Part shown: positions 35,488-45,563 of the stretch, piece by piece | How positions within the stretch are numbered: the stretch's first letter is position 1 | How the letters are laid out: each line of letters begins with the position of its first letter | Origin: Sphingobacterium griseoflavum | GTDB lineage: Bacteria; Bacteroidota; Bacteroidia; Sphingobacteriales; Sphingobacteriaceae | Direction of reading: 5' to 3' | Assembly: GCF_014653155.1 (NCBI RefSeq) | Contig: NZ_BNAF01000001.1 | Coordinates: 1 to 64,000 of the forward strand | Length of the DNA stretch: 64,000 nt | Made by a program: the position numbers and the translations under genes | Notes under the pieces: generated by a model | Databases searched by the model: none | Told to the model about the DNA's origin: nothing | Seen by the model: only the letters and a program-made list of their open reading frames with translations

Positions 35488-36378
35488 ATGGATCGTTTTA
35501 TGTTGTCAAGAAAAAGCCTCGCGGCAATCTATGTTTTGATCTTTGTTGTGTGTAACGCAGTTTCTGTGCAATGTACGGATCACAAGACCACTGTACCGTT
35601 TGATTTTCCGCCATATGTGCCGCGTTTGGTTATCTTATCATCGATCGGAACAATCTCAGGAGGGGAAGCTCATTTATTTTGGAGCAAACCATTGCCTGGG
35701 CAAGCGGGGGTTGCACCGTCAGCTCCTGAAGGTGCTGTGTATTTGTTGCAGGAAGGTGCTCGCATACACGCTTTCGCTGAGAAAGCGGACTCGAGTGGCT
35801 ACTTTGTCCTGCCCGCTGATGCGATTTCGCTGCAAGTCAACACACCGTATGCTATTGAAGTCATCTTGGAAGAAAGTGGCGAAAGGATATATTCCCAGAG
35901 CTGCTTTCTGCCTGAAAAGCCGGTGCTAGAACGAGTAGCGGTGAATGTTGATGCCGTGAGGCCGTTCCAGTACACCCTATCCTGGCAGCAGCGCGGTACG
36001 ACAACAAAAATTGGAGCGGCATCCGTTTTTCCTTATCTGCTGGATTCTATTGGGAATTTTGTGACTAGGCCGCGCCTTGCGATGTATTTCCGGTCGCCGG
36101 AATTCCGGTATGCAGGCGAGCAAGCATGGTCGGCACAAATTGGTAGCAGGCTATTTGATAGGCAGCTTAACGAAAGCCAAACTGCCTTGGCGCAATTCGT
36201 GGACGTACGGTTGGCATTTTTATCGCCCGAACTGAGCAGGTTTAAATGGGAGGTCGACCGTTCGGCATACCTCGGTGAGTCTATCTATCAAACGGTACGC
36301 CCACAATACTCCAATATCATTGGCGCTGAAGGGGTTTTTGGTCTATATAGTGAAGATAGTGTACTGCGACAGTTTTGA
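35488..36378 (+). CDS. DUF4249 domain-containing protein
   Basis: A 296-residue exported protein, likely a lipoprotein (hydrophobic stretch followed by VQC, cysteine about 29). The layout is DUF4249: a beta-rich first half with the SSIGTISGG.. and PEGAVYLLQEGARIHAF region, then the C-terminal signature NIIGAEGVFGLYSEDS. DUF4249 proteins are Bacteroidota surface proteins regularly encoded beside TonB-dependent receptors and are thought to assist substrate capture. It ends the three-gene unit. The start may be 35488 or ATG 35500. Confidence 0.82.
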   Translation: MDRFMLSRKSLAAIYVLIFVVCNAVSVQCTDHKTTVPFDFPPYVPRLVILSSIGTISGGEAHLFWSKPLPGQAGVAPSAPEGAVYLLQEGARIHAFAEKADSSGYFVLPADAISLQVNTPYAIEVILEESGERIYSQSCFLPEKPVLERVAVNVDAVRPFQYTLSWQQRGTTTKIGAASVFPYLLDSIGNFVTRPRLAMYFRSPEFRYAGEQAWSAQIGSRLFDRQLNESQTALAQFVDVRLAFLSPELSRFKWEVDRSAYLGESIYQTVRPQYSNIIGAEGVFGLYSEDSVLRQF

Positions 36379-36473
36379 TAGGAAGACATTAACCGGGGTC
36401 TGTTCGTCATTCGTCATTACCAAAACACCCTACAGCCACTCGAATATCGCTGTTTTACGAAAGTATGGAGACC

Positions 36474-36504
36474 AATAAAAAAGCTTCTCGATTTTCCGAG
36501 AAGC
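36474..36504 (-). terminator. mlaD terminator
   Basis: Stem GCTTCTCG / CGAGAAGC (36483-36490, 36497-36504). On the minus strand it is followed by TTTTTTAT. It closes the amidase-mlaD unit. Confidence 0.8.
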
Positions 36505-36540
36505 CTATAATTATTTCTGTTAAGTCCGTATCATACAAAC

Positions 36541-37488
36541 CTACTTGGTGTCCTTCTTGCCAAATATGCTTAGTCTGATATATTTACCGGGGCGTTCCTT
36601 CAGATCTTTGATCAGGCCGTCGAGCTCTGCGGATGCATTATTCAAATTGTTGTATAGCTTGTCGTCATGCAGTAAAAGACCAATAGATCCTTCGCCGTTA
36701 TTGATTTTTGTGGTGATGGATTGTATGTCTTTCATCGCTTGGTTGGCGTTATCAATTGTCGCCTTGATCTCGGTTTTTGATAAATCCTCTGATAGGTTGT
36801 CGAGATTCGCGAGTATACTATTGATTTTGTCATTGTTGTTTTTGAAGTTGTTTGTGATAGACTCCAAGTTCTGCATGATACGCGCAAGCCTAATTTTTTC
36901 TGATCCCATTAGTCCTTCTACATCGCTTGTAATGCGCTCCATATTGTTTAAGGACACAGAGATGCTGTGTAGACTGCTTTTGAAATCACGTTGAAATTCG
37001 TCATCCAGTGCGGTGTTCACCGCGGATAAAACGGAGTCTAATTTTACGACGAGATTTTCAACTTTTTTCTGCAGAGGCTCTACTTTTTCCAGAAGATTAG
37101 CTTGCACATCAGAAAGCAAAGGGTCCCCGTCTTTTGCCATTGTGGTACTGTTGCCCAATTCAAAAACAATTGCTTTGCTGCCTAAAAGATCGGCACTCAC
37201 GATTCGCGCTACCGAATTGGAAGGGATCTGGTAGTCGTTTTTTATTTTGAAGTGGGTTCTTATCTTGCCGTTTTCCAAAAGTTCCATTTTCGAAACGCGT
37301 CCAATTTGGTATCCATTTACCACAACAGGCTTTGAGGCCGTGAGTCCATCTACATTGTCGTAGTCGGTATAAAACTCGTTTTCGGAGCTGAATACATCAT
37401 TTCCTTTGAGGAAATTGTAGCCTATAAATAATAGCGCGAGGGCAGCGACGGTGATGATGCCAACTTTTGTTTCGTTAGATACTTTCAA
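36541..37488 (-). CDS. MlaD family (MCE domain) lipid-transport protein
   Basis: A 315-residue protein anchored by one N-terminal helix (about residues 8-26), then an MCE domain (about 38-115, with DNVDGLTASKPVVVNGYQIGRV near its start) and a long helical, coiled-coil-like C-terminus (about 130-300). MCE proteins form hexameric rings or tubes moving phospholipids between inner and outer membranes, with MlaE/MlaF partners not seen here. It lies downstream of the amidase gene. Confidence 0.9.
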   Translation of the reverse strand: MKVSNETKVGIITVAALALLFIGYNFLKGNDVFSSENEFYTDYDNVDGLTASKPVVVNGYQIGRVSKMELLENGKIRTHFKIKNDYQIPSNSVARIVSADLLGSKAIVFELGNSTTMAKDGDPLLSDVQANLLEKVEPLQKKVENLVVKLDSVLSAVNTALDDEFQRDFKSSLHSISVSLNNMERITSDVEGLMGSEKIRLARIMQNLESITNNFKNNNDKINSILANLDNLSEDLSKTEIKATIDNANQAMKDIQSITTKINNGEGSIGLLLHDDKLYNNLNNASAELDGLIKDLKERPGKYIRLSIFGKKDTK

Positions 37489-37546
37489 AATGCGATTCGA
37501 AATTTAAATTTACTATGCAATAACAACAAACTAATGTACTAAATGT

Positions 37547-38416
37547 TTAGCGTTCCGTTGCTGTTTTATATGTTTTTATTGCATTAAATAAATTTGTTAC
37601 AATTTCACTTTGTCCCGCTGTCGATAGCATGTATTCTTCTTCATCCGGGCTGCTGATGAAGCCAATCTCGGTCAAAACGGAGGGCATGCCAGCCGTAGCC
37701 AATACGGCAAGAGATAACTCCTGTACGCCGCGGTTCACTCGGGAAGATTTTACAAATTCGTCTTGCATATTCGATGCCAGTTTGATGCTTTCTCTTCGGA
37801 ATTGATTTTTCATGAGCTGGAATACGATCATACTGGAAGGGTCTTTCGGGTCGAAACCACCATAATTCTCTTTATAGTTGTCTTCTAAAAGGATAGACGC
37901 GTTCTCCCGTATGGCGACATCCTGGCTTCCAAGGCGGTTGAAACCACATACAAAAGTTTCCGTTCCGCGCACAGATGGATTGCGGACCACACTATTCACG
38001 TAACGCCCTCTACTGTTCTTTACCCGGCGGTCACGGTCTGCGGAGTTGCAATGGATGGAGATGAAAAGATCAGCTTTATTTTTGTTGGCTACCGCTGGAC
38101 GTTCGTAAAGGGGAATGAAAACATCGGTTTTCCGCGTAAATATTACCTGTACACCGGGCATTTCGTCTTCAATCTTTTTTCCTAGCTTCAGTGCTACGCT
38201 GAGCGCGACATCCTTTTCGTTGGATTGCCTGCCGCGGGCGCCGGCATCATGGCCGCCATGACCTGCATCCAACACGATGGTGCGCAATTTTTGAGCAGAC
38301 CCTCCTGCTTGTCGGGGTTTCTCAGGAGGAGGGGCTGTGGCAGAAATGGTAAGGGTTAACGTAAAAATCGCTGCAACAAATAAATTCCATTTTTTTACAT
38401 TTAAATTTTTCGTCAT
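37547..38416 (-). CDS. N-acetylmuramoyl-L-alanine amidase (Amidase_3 family)
   Basis: A 289-residue zinc amidase that cuts the bond between MurNAc and the stem peptide. A signal/anchor stretch lies at residues about 10-27. The zinc ligands look intact: His53 in LDAGHGGHD, Glu67 in SNEKDVALS, the histidine of FISIHCNSA and the catalytic glutamate in LTEIGFISSPDEE. No AMIN or LysM domain is present. It is the upstream gene of the mlaD unit and divergent from lptD, a conserved Bacteroidota envelope cluster. Confidence 0.93.
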   Translation of the reverse strand: MTKNLNVKKWNLFVAAIFTLTLTISATAPPPEKPRQAGGSAQKLRTIVLDAGHGGHDAGARGRQSNEKDVALSVALKLGKKIEDEMPGVQVIFTRKTDVFIPLYERPAVANKNKADLFISIHCNSADRDRRVKNSRGRYVNSVVRNPSVRGTETFVCGFNRLGSQDVAIRENASILLEDNYKENYGGFDPKDPSSMIVFQLMKNQFRRESIKLASNMQDEFVKSSRVNRGVQELSLAVLATAGMPSVLTEIGFISSPDEEEYMLSTAGQSEIVTNLFNAIKTYKTATER

Positions 38417-38524
38417 GTGTATAATATCCTGGTATATCTTCGTTTAAATAGTGTGCAAAAATAGCGTAAAATTTTATTTTCCTTATTCGTGTTCATGTGC
38501 CACGCTTTCTAAATCTTTTTTGAC

Positions 38525-38532
38525 TATTTTTG
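38525..38532 (+). promoter_or_regulatory. Candidate -7 element of lptD
   Basis: TATTTTTG, a full TAnnTTTG match, 47 bases before the lptD start. No clean -33 TTTG at 19-21 bases upstream, so confidence is limited. Confidence 0.35.
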
Positions 38533-38579
38533 CCGGAAGAAAGTTTAAAATCAAACAAAAATAACATTCGTAATTTACA

Positions 38580-41231
38580 TTGAAGGCGTTAACTTGTTTT
38601 TTCTACAGCATTGTGTTTCTGTTTGCGTTGGCGCCAAGCTCTCTCGCTCAGGTTACACAGCCTGCCAAAACTAACAGTTCTAACGTACAAGACACCACAA
38701 AAGTTGTCTCCGACAGCACAAAAAATGATTTTAAGGAGAGCAGTGGGAAGGATACGGTAGTGATGCAGGGGGAAGATGGACTGGAGACCATGGTGACAAT
38801 CGTGGCTAACGATTCTGCGTGGAACGAAGTCAGTAAAAATATCCTTCACCTGTATAATGGCGCGAAAGTTAAGTATCAAGAGTTTGAACTATCTGCTGAT
38901 TACATTCGGTTGGATCGAAATACCAATCAACTTTTTGCGAGTGGTCTAACGGATCACAATGGCAAGTATGTTGGTCGGCCGGTGGTGATATTTCCAGGTG
39001 AGACGCCCAAATCGGTCGACTCCCTGTTGTACGACTATAAGACAAAAGAAGGAAATACCTATGGTATTATGACCGAGCAGGATGGCGCTTACATCCAAGC
39101 GAAGGTTGTCCGTAAAAACCTGTACGACGAGCTTTCCCTGCGAACGGGTATGTACAGCACCTGTAATTTGCCCTACCCCCATACGCATTTCGGTATACAA
39201 TTTACCAAAGGTCTATTGGCGGGTAACCATATTATTGTCGGGCCTGCCTATCTGGTCGTGGAAAATATTCCGATTAAGTTTGCTGCTATTCCATTTGGTT
39301 TCTTTCCGAGGCAAAACAAAAGGGCTTCGGGTTTTTTATTTCCTTCTTTCGGGGAAGATGCGACGCGAGGCTTGGCGATGCGCGATATCGGCTGGTATCT
39401 CGCCTTTAGCGACTATTGGGATTCCGAAATTCGTGGTAGCGTCTTTTCGAGAGGGGCTTGGGAGGGGACCGTTAGGACAAACTATCTCGTGAACTACAAA
39501 TACAGTGGTGGTTTCAATATTCGATATGCCTCTACGCCTACAGGCGTGGAAGGCACAGATACCTACAATCGCAACAAAGATTTTAACGTTACCTGGAACC
39601 ATACACAACGGCAAGAGGCCAATCCGGGAACGTCTTTCTCTGCCTCCGTTAACTTCGGTACGAGTACCTATTACCAAAATACGGCGTTTAACCTCACCAA
39701 TAGCTACCGCGACATCACAAACAATAACATGTCGTCCTCCATTTCGTATGGTCGGGTATTTGCAGATGGAAAAGTCAACTTTACATCCAGCTTAAGCCAT
39801 CGCCAAACCATGAGTACAGGGCAGGTGGATCTGGAACTTCCTACGTTCAGTTTGAACGTTTCGACCTTCAATCCCTTTGATTCCAAGAAAAGGGTGGGAG
39901 AACAAAAGTGGTACCAGCGAATCACGGTGGGTTATAGTTTACAGGGGCGAAATTCGATCTCCACTGGGGATTCTGTGCTGTTTAGAAAAGAGTCTTTGAA
40001 CAATTTTACGAACGGATTTCAACACAGTATACCTATTGCGCTCAACTTGAATGCCTTCAAATATTTCCAGTTCAATACATCGGTCAATTATACTGAGCGT
40101 TGGTACCTGCAAACGATTCGTAAAGGCTTGGTGAACGAAAAGAATGGTTTCTCAGAAATGCGTGATACTGTACAGGGTTTTCAACGGGCATACGATTATT
40201 CTGTTTCCTCTGGCTTGGCTACAAAAATTTATGGTATGTATCCGAAGATGGGCAAAATAGAAGCCATTCGCCACGTCATCACGCCGTCGGTCAACTTGAA
40301 TTACCGCCCGGATTTTTCCGATTCGCGCTATGGCTTTTACAGGGATTTTGTGAATCAAAATGGCTTGGCCGAGCGCTACTCCATCTTCGAGGGAGGTATT
40401 TATGGCGGGCCGAGCGCTGGCCGCTCAATGGGAATAGGCTTCTCCGTGGATAATAACGTCGAAGCCAAGATACGTACTGACAATGATACCACAGGAAAAG
40501 GTTTCAGGAAAATAAAAATTTTGCAGGGGCTTACCTTTAGTGGTAACTATAATTTTATGGCCGACTCCTTGAAGCTTTCAACCATAAGTTTTTCGGGTCG
40601 TACATCGCTATTCAAAGAGAAAATCAACTTGAATTTTAATGGTGTGTTCGACCCTTACACTGTTGGAGAAAATGGGGCGCGAATCGATCGTTTCGCGCTA
40701 CAAGACGGTAAGCTGGCTCGGCTGACCAGCTTTGGACTTTCCTTCGATTATAGCTTAAACCCGAATGCCAATAAAAGCCGGAACAATAACATCGATTCGC
40801 TCCGGAACCAAATGCCCAACCTGACACCCGATCAAGCCAATGCGTTGGCACGTATCAGTACAGATCCCAATGCTTTTGTTGACTTCAATATCCCATGGAA
40901 CCTGAATGGGTCGTTCAGTATGAACTATTCCCAGTCTTTTAATCAAGAGACAAGGCGCATGCGCAACAATGTTACGGCGACCGTTAACCTGAATGGCGAT
41001 TTTAATGTGACGCCCAATTGGAAAGTGCAATTCAATACGGGTTATGATTTTCGTCAACGTGCTGTCTCCTTGACTCGATTTAGTATCTACCGTGATCTGC
41101 ACTGTTGGGACATGTCTGTCGGCTGGACGCCTTTTGGGCAGTATAAGAGTTATAACATCACCATTAGGGCGAAGGCGTCGATCCTGCAGGATCTGAAACT
41201 AACCAAGCGGGAAAGCCATACAAGCTTCTAG
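38580..41231 (+). CDS. lptD: LPS assembly outer membrane protein LptD (Bacteroidota type)
   Basis: An 883-residue outer-membrane protein. After the signal peptide (about 1-23, ends SLAQ) and a Ser/Thr/Lys-rich linker come a beta-jellyroll periplasmic domain (about 75-220, with NGAKVKYQEFELSADYI and the conserved CNLPYPHTHFG) and a large barrel with GFFPRQNKRASGFLFPSFGED. This places LPS in the outer leaflet, together with LptE. The start is TTG at 38580; no ATG gives a comparable signal peptide. It faces away from the amidase-mlaD unit. Confidence 0.9.
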   Translation: MKALTCFFYSIVFLFALAPSSLAQVTQPAKTNSSNVQDTTKVVSDSTKNDFKESSGKDTVVMQGEDGLETMVTIVANDSAWNEVSKNILHLYNGAKVKYQEFELSADYIRLDRNTNQLFASGLTDHNGKYVGRPVVIFPGETPKSVDSLLYDYKTKEGNTYGIMTEQDGAYIQAKVVRKNLYDELSLRTGMYSTCNLPYPHTHFGIQFTKGLLAGNHIIVGPAYLVVENIPIKFAAIPFGFFPRQNKRASGFLFPSFGEDATRGLAMRDIGWYLAFSDYWDSEIRGSVFSRGAWEGTVRTNYLVNYKYSGGFNIRYASTPTGVEGTDTYNRNKDFNVTWNHTQRQEANPGTSFSASVNFGTSTYYQNTAFNLTNSYRDITNNNMSSSISYGRVFADGKVNFTSSLSHRQTMSTGQVDLELPTFSLNVSTFNPFDSKKRVGEQKWYQRITVGYSLQGRNSISTGDSVLFRKESLNNFTNGFQHSIPIALNLNAFKYFQFNTSVNYTERWYLQTIRKGLVNEKNGFSEMRDTVQGFQRAYDYSVSSGLATKIYGMYPKMGKIEAIRHVITPSVNLNYRPDFSDSRYGFYRDFVNQNGLAERYSIFEGGIYGGPSAGRSMGIGFSVDNNVEAKIRTDNDTTGKGFRKIKILQGLTFSGNYNFMADSLKLSTISFSGRTSLFKEKINLNFNGVFDPYTVGENGARIDRFALQDGKLARLTSFGLSFDYSLNPNANKSRNNNIDSLRNQMPNLTPDQANALARISTDPNAFVDFNIPWNLNGSFSMNYSQSFNQETRRMRNNVTATVNLNGDFNVTPNWKVQFNTGYDFRQRAVSLTRFSIYRDLHCWDMSVGWTPFGQYKSYNITIRAKASILQDLKLTKRESHTSF

Positions 41232-41251
41232 CATTTAAATTTTCATAACCG

Positions 41252-42514
41252 ATGAACGCAGAAATTATAACGATTGGGGACGAAATTCTCAATGGACAAA
41301 TCATAGACACAAATTCCGCTTGGATCGCACAGCAATTGGCTCCGTTGCATATTAGGGTGGTACAAATAAGCTCCATTTCAGATACCCCACAAGCGATTCA
41401 TGGTGCTTTGGAGCAGGCCGAACAGCGGGCCGACATCATTCTTGTCACGGGAGGCCTTGGGCCGACCAAGGATGATGTAACCAAAAGCACGATTGCATCC
41501 TATTTCAATACGACATTGGTGCGGAATGCGCAGGTGTTGGCTCACGTGCAGCAGCTGTTCGAGCGATTGGGGCGCGGCGATATGCCGGAGATCAATAAAC
41601 AACAAGCCGATGTGCTGGCAAATGCCGACATACTATTCAATGATGTAGGTACGGCTCCTGGCATGGCGTTGCGTCAGCATGGAAAATATTACGCCTTTTT
41701 GCCGGGTGTACCGTTCGAAATGAAATTTCTGATAGAAAACAGGGTACTCCCGGATCTCCGCCGGTTGCAACCGCAGCTATTTGTGTACAATGCGCATATT
41801 TTGACGATTGGTATCGGCGAGTCGCATCTAGCGCAGCAGATAGCTGATATTGAAGATACGATGCCACCCTTTGTGAAATTGGCGTACCTGCCGAAGCTAG
41901 GTTTGGTTCGCTTACGCTTTACGGCAATAGGAACAGATTATGACCAGCTAAAAAGCGCCACCGATAACATAGCGGACATGGTTGCAAGTCGATTAGCCGA
42001 TAACGTCGTCGCCAGACAAGATTGTTCGTTTGAAGAAGTTATCGTACAGACTTTTGGCGAGCGAGGGTTAAGCCTTTCGACAGCAGAAAGTTGTACGGGT
42101 GGAAATATTTCGACTCAGATTACGGCGATAGCCGGAGCCAGCAAGATGTTTCAGGGTGCGGCAGTAGTTTACTCCAATGAAGCGAAAGTAGACGTCTTGC
42201 ACGTGGATCCTGATACCTTGAGGGCGCATGGTGCGGTGAGCGAACAGATCGTCGAACAGATGGCTATCGGTGCGAAGGCTACCTTTCATAGCGACTATGC
42301 CATCGCGACCAGCGGCATTGCGGGTCCAGGAGGGGGGACGGCCGATAAGCCGGTTGGCATGGTCTGTGTAGCGGTAGCAGGACGATACGAGACATGCAGC
42401 AAGACGCTGTACTATAAGAACGATCGTGGTATCAATATCCAGCGTGCAACGATGGCCGGACTAACGATGTTGTGGAATTTGTTCCAAAAAGAAGAACGAG
42501 CGAAAATGGAATAA
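41252..42514 (+). CDS. cinA: CinA family protein
   Basis: A 420-residue protein. The N-terminal MoaB/MoeA-like domain (about 1-170) has ITIGDEILNGQIIDTNS and VTGGLGPTKDDVT; the C-terminal amidase domain (about 255-415) has LSTAESCTGGNIS and ATSGIAGPGGGT. Members act in the pyridine nucleotide cycle as ADP-ribose pyrophosphatase and nicotinamide mononucleotide deamidase, and were first linked to competence and DNA damage. The gene follows lptD by 20 bases, likely in the same operon. Confidence 0.93.
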   Translation: MNAEIITIGDEILNGQIIDTNSAWIAQQLAPLHIRVVQISSISDTPQAIHGALEQAEQRADIILVTGGLGPTKDDVTKSTIASYFNTTLVRNAQVLAHVQQLFERLGRGDMPEINKQQADVLANADILFNDVGTAPGMALRQHGKYYAFLPGVPFEMKFLIENRVLPDLRRLQPQLFVYNAHILTIGIGESHLAQQIADIEDTMPPFVKLAYLPKLGLVRLRFTAIGTDYDQLKSATDNIADMVASRLADNVVARQDCSFEEVIVQTFGERGLSLSTAESCTGGNISTQITAIAGASKMFQGAAVVYSNEAKVDVLHVDPDTLRAHGAVSEQIVEQMAIGAKATFHSDYAIATSGIAGPGGGTADKPVGMVCVAVAGRYETCSKTLYYKNDRGINIQRATMAGLTMLWNLFQKEERAKME

Positions 42515-42613
42515 TATTTTAATTTTAGTCCAATCGAAAATATTATATTCTGTTTACACGAATTAAGTAGATTAAATGTTAATTTAGTAAATCGTTCAAC
42601 GAACTTATATCTT

Positions 42614-44014
42614 ATGGCTATATATAAATTGTTACTTCCTAAAATGGGAGAGAGTGTTTCTGAAGCGACCATCACAAAGTGGGTGAAAGCTGTGGGAGAT
42701 ACCATAGCAGAGGATGAAGCGGTTGTTGAAATAGCAACGGATAAAGTAGATTCTGATGTTCCTTCGCCAGTGGTAGGCAAGTTATCAAAGATTTTATTTG
42801 AGGAGAATAAAGTGGTACAGGTGGGTGATGTGATTGCGCTGATCGAGGTGGAGGGAAACGACGACGCGGTGCTTCGCGATGAGGATGATGCAATGCCCAA
42901 CTTCGTAGCTCCGGGACCGGTAGTGGATGAAGAAGTCATTGAAGCAGATCCTTCATCAAGCGCTGAGGAGTTTAGTTATGAAGAGGTTCCGGGAGTCAAC
43001 CTGTTGGATAAAGAATCGGAAGAATTGCCTAACCAAAAGCCGAATGGCAGGTTTTACTCGCCCTTGGTAAAGAACATTGCGCAAGAGGAAGGGTTAAGCA
43101 AGGACGAATTGGATCAGATTGCTGGCAGTGGTGCTGAAGGTCGTGTAACCAAACAAGATGTCTTAGATTACTTGAATAACGCAAACCGTCGTCATGCTGT
43201 AAAAACTCCGGTAGTTGATGATACTTCAACAGGCGATACAACATCCGTTTCGACGTCGATAGAATCGCAAAAAAGCGTGCAGCAGCCCGCGCTGCCAACG
43301 ACCTCTGGTGATGAAATAATTGAAATGGACCGTATGCGAAGGTTGATTGCCGATCATATGGTACATAGCGTAAAAACATCACCCCACGTGGCATCTTTTG
43401 TAGAGGCTGACGTGACGCATTTGGTAAACTGGCGAAATAAGGTCAAAGACAGTTACAAACAACGTGAAGGAGAAAATATTACCTTTACGCCACTTTTTAT
43501 CGAAGCGATAAGTAAAGCCATTAAGGACTTTCCAATGATCAATGTCTCGGTGGATGGACATCGAATCATCAAGAAGAAGCATATCCATATCGGGATGGCG
43601 GCGGCTCTGCCTACGGGGAATCTTATTGTTCCGGTGATCAAGAATGCTGATCAATTGAGTTTGGTAGGGTTGAGCAAAGCTGTCAATGATCTGGCCTACC
43701 GATCAAGGAGCAACAAACTGAAACCCGATGATACGCAAGGTGGAACGTTTACTTTTTCCAATATCGGTGCCTTTGGGAATATCATGGGTTTTCCGATCAT
43801 CAACCAGCCCCAAGCGGCCATTTTAGCTGTTGGGACGATAAAGAAGCGTCCAGCAGTACTGGAAACGGCAGACGGTGATGTAATCGCTATTCGACATATG
43901 ATGTATTTGTCGATGTCTTACGATCATCGTGTAATTGATGGGGCCTTGGGCGGTATGTTTTTAAAACGCGTCGCAGACTACCTCGAAAGCTGGGATGTCA
44001 ATCGAGAAATATAA
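42614..44014 (+). CDS. 2-oxo acid dehydrogenase complex E2 (dihydrolipoamide acyltransferase)
   Basis: A 466-residue E2 subunit. The lipoyl domain is residues 1-80 with the lipoylated Lys44 in TDKVDSD; an acidic/proline linker follows; the E1/E3-binding domain is about 147-187; the acyltransferase catalytic domain is about 240-466, with the active site YDHRVIDG (His438, Asp442). The single lipoyl domain and VDSDVPSP motif favour the branched-chain 2-oxoacid branch over 2-oxoglutarate dehydrogenase, but pyruvate specificity is not excluded. E1 and E3 genes are not in the window. Confidence 0.9.
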   Translation: MAIYKLLLPKMGESVSEATITKWVKAVGDTIAEDEAVVEIATDKVDSDVPSPVVGKLSKILFEENKVVQVGDVIALIEVEGNDDAVLRDEDDAMPNFVAPGPVVDEEVIEADPSSSAEEFSYEEVPGVNLLDKESEELPNQKPNGRFYSPLVKNIAQEEGLSKDELDQIAGSGAEGRVTKQDVLDYLNNANRRHAVKTPVVDDTSTGDTTSVSTSIESQKSVQQPALPTTSGDEIIEMDRMRRLIADHMVHSVKTSPHVASFVEADVTHLVNWRNKVKDSYKQREGENITFTPLFIEAISKAIKDFPMINVSVDGHRIIKKKHIHIGMAAALPTGNLIVPVIKNADQLSLVGLSKAVNDLAYRSRSNKLKPDDTQGGTFTFSNIGAFGNIMGFPIINQPQAAILAVGTIKKRPAVLETADGDVIAIRHMMYLSMSYDHRVIDGALGGMFLKRVADYLESWDVNREI

Positions 44015-44049
44015 AAAAAAGCCAGAATCGCCGATTCTGGCTTTTTTTT
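44013..44049. terminator. Bidirectional terminator (E2 gene / MATE gene)
   Basis: Hairpin with arms GCCAGAATC / GATTCTGGC (about 44021-44029 and 44033-44041), flanked by an A-run on the left and a T-run on the right. Confidence 0.88.
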
Positions 44050-45439
44050 ATTCGGTTATTGCGCGATGTTGGCTAGGCACAATGGCAGATTTGCGCTTGC
44101 GCATCATTGTTTTATACCGGAAATAAAGCAAAACCGAAGAACTCAACAAACCCATTGTCAAGCCATACCACACTCCTTGAATGCCGATCTGCAGGTAGAT
44201 TCCAAAAAGATAGGCCGAGGGGATTCCAATGACCCAATAAGCGACAAAGGTGATGAGCGTAGGCACATTCACATCACCCATGCCCCGAAGAACACCCAAT
44301 CCCACCACTTGCGTTCCGTCGAAAAGTTGAAATAAGCCCGCGATGATCAAAAGCTGGGCCGAAATACGAATCACGGCTTGGTCGTCGCTGATGAGTAAAG
44401 GGAGGTATTGATTAAAGAGGGTGAATATCAATGCACAAACGACCATAAACAGAAGCACGAGATGGTAAGACACCGTTGCGAACTTTTGCACCCTCTCCAT
44501 ATTTTTTTTACCGTAATTATGCCCTGTCTTTATCGTGGCAGCCGATGCTATCCCGCTAGCCATCATGTAGGTCATTGCCGCAAGGGTGATGGCAACTTGG
44601 TGACTAGCTTGCTCAACGGCTCCAATTTTGCCCGCAATAACAGAGGCCGCCGCAAACGCTCCTACTTCAAAAACATATTGCATGGCCACGGGAGCACCTA
44701 TTTTAAAAATCGCTTTGATCTTTTGCAGGGCAATATGACCAACTTGGAAAGAAACAATATACACGTTAAATAGCCTTGACCGTAACACATAAACCGACAT
44801 CGCGACCATCATGAGAATACGATCAATTAACGTCGCGTAGCCTACCCCGACAATGCCCATCGGCTCCAGTCTGAAAAAACCTTTTACGAAAACAATCGCC
44901 AAAATAATATTTAACACGTTTCCCCAAATGGTAATGTTCATGGCTTGTTTTGTAAACCCTAAACCTTCCGCAAATTGTTTGAAGGTATTGAATACCATGA
45001 GGGGCAGAATGGATAACATTAGGATAAAAAGGTAGGGTTTTGCCGTATCGACCACCCTAGGATCTTGATCCATATGCTGCATGGCGTACATGGATCCGAA
45101 ATTCACTACAGCGAAAAGTACAAGAGCCGTAACGATATTTAACCAAAGACTATTGGATAGCAACTTTGCACATGCCGCTTTATCACCTTGCCCGTTTGCT
45201 TGTGCAATAAGCGGCGTAAGCCCGTAGGAGATACCTAAGCCGACAACCATAACGACGATGAACACGGAATGCACGAGCGAGACTGCAGCCAAAGGGATGG
45301 TTCCGGCAAATTTTCCCACTACAATAGTGTCGGCCGTATGCACCAATGTCTGACCCAATTGCGAGATAACAACCGGGCCCGCGAGCGCAAACGCACTCCA
45401 ATAAAAGTGTTTATTTTGCTTGTAATATTTATATAACAT
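44048..45439 (-). CDS. MATE family efflux transporter
   Basis: A 463-residue inner-membrane protein with about 12 helices in two homologous halves, the MATE (multidrug and toxic compound extrusion) layout. Recognisable are AGPVVISQLGQTLVHTADTIVVG near residue 20 and GHNYGKKN in the second half. It exports drugs or other compounds using a Na+ or H+ gradient; the substrate cannot be inferred. I start at ATG 45439. A -7-type TATCTTTG lies at 45457-45450, leaving a very short leader. Confidence 0.92.
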   Translation of the reverse strand: MLYKYYKQNKHFYWSAFALAGPVVISQLGQTLVHTADTIVVGKFAGTIPLAAVSLVHSVFIVVMVVGLGISYGLTPLIAQANGQGDKAACAKLLSNSLWLNIVTALVLFAVVNFGSMYAMQHMDQDPRVVDTAKPYLFILMLSILPLMVFNTFKQFAEGLGFTKQAMNITIWGNVLNIILAIVFVKGFFRLEPMGIVGVGYATLIDRILMMVAMSVYVLRSRLFNVYIVSFQVGHIALQKIKAIFKIGAPVAMQYVFEVGAFAAASVIAGKIGAVEQASHQVAITLAAMTYMMASGIASAATIKTGHNYGKKNMERVQKFATVSYHLVLLFMVVCALIFTLFNQYLPLLISDDQAVIRISAQLLIIAGLFQLFDGTQVVGLGVLRGMGDVNVPTLITFVAYWVIGIPSAYLFGIYLQIGIQGVWYGLTMGLLSSSVLLYFRYKTMMRKRKSAIVPSQHRAITE

Positions 45440-45449
45440 AGTAAGGCCA

Positions 45450-45457
45450 CAAAGATA
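45450..45457 (-). promoter_or_regulatory. Candidate -7 element of MATE gene
   Basis: TATCTTTG on the minus strand, a full TAnnTTTG match 10 bases before the MATE ATG. No clear -33 box. Confidence 0.3.
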
Positions 45458-45563
45458 GGCATTACAGGTCTTGCTACCGTTATCTAATTGTACTGTTTCT
45501 GTTAATTGCACACAAGGAACGCTTGCATCGTCAGGAAATGTTACTAAATAATTACATCAAAAT

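Noticed and set aside
42511..42546. 10-bp inverted repeat ATAATATTTT / AAAATATTAT after cinA
   Set aside because: Pure A/T arms overlapping the cinA stop; too weak and composition-biased to call a terminator.
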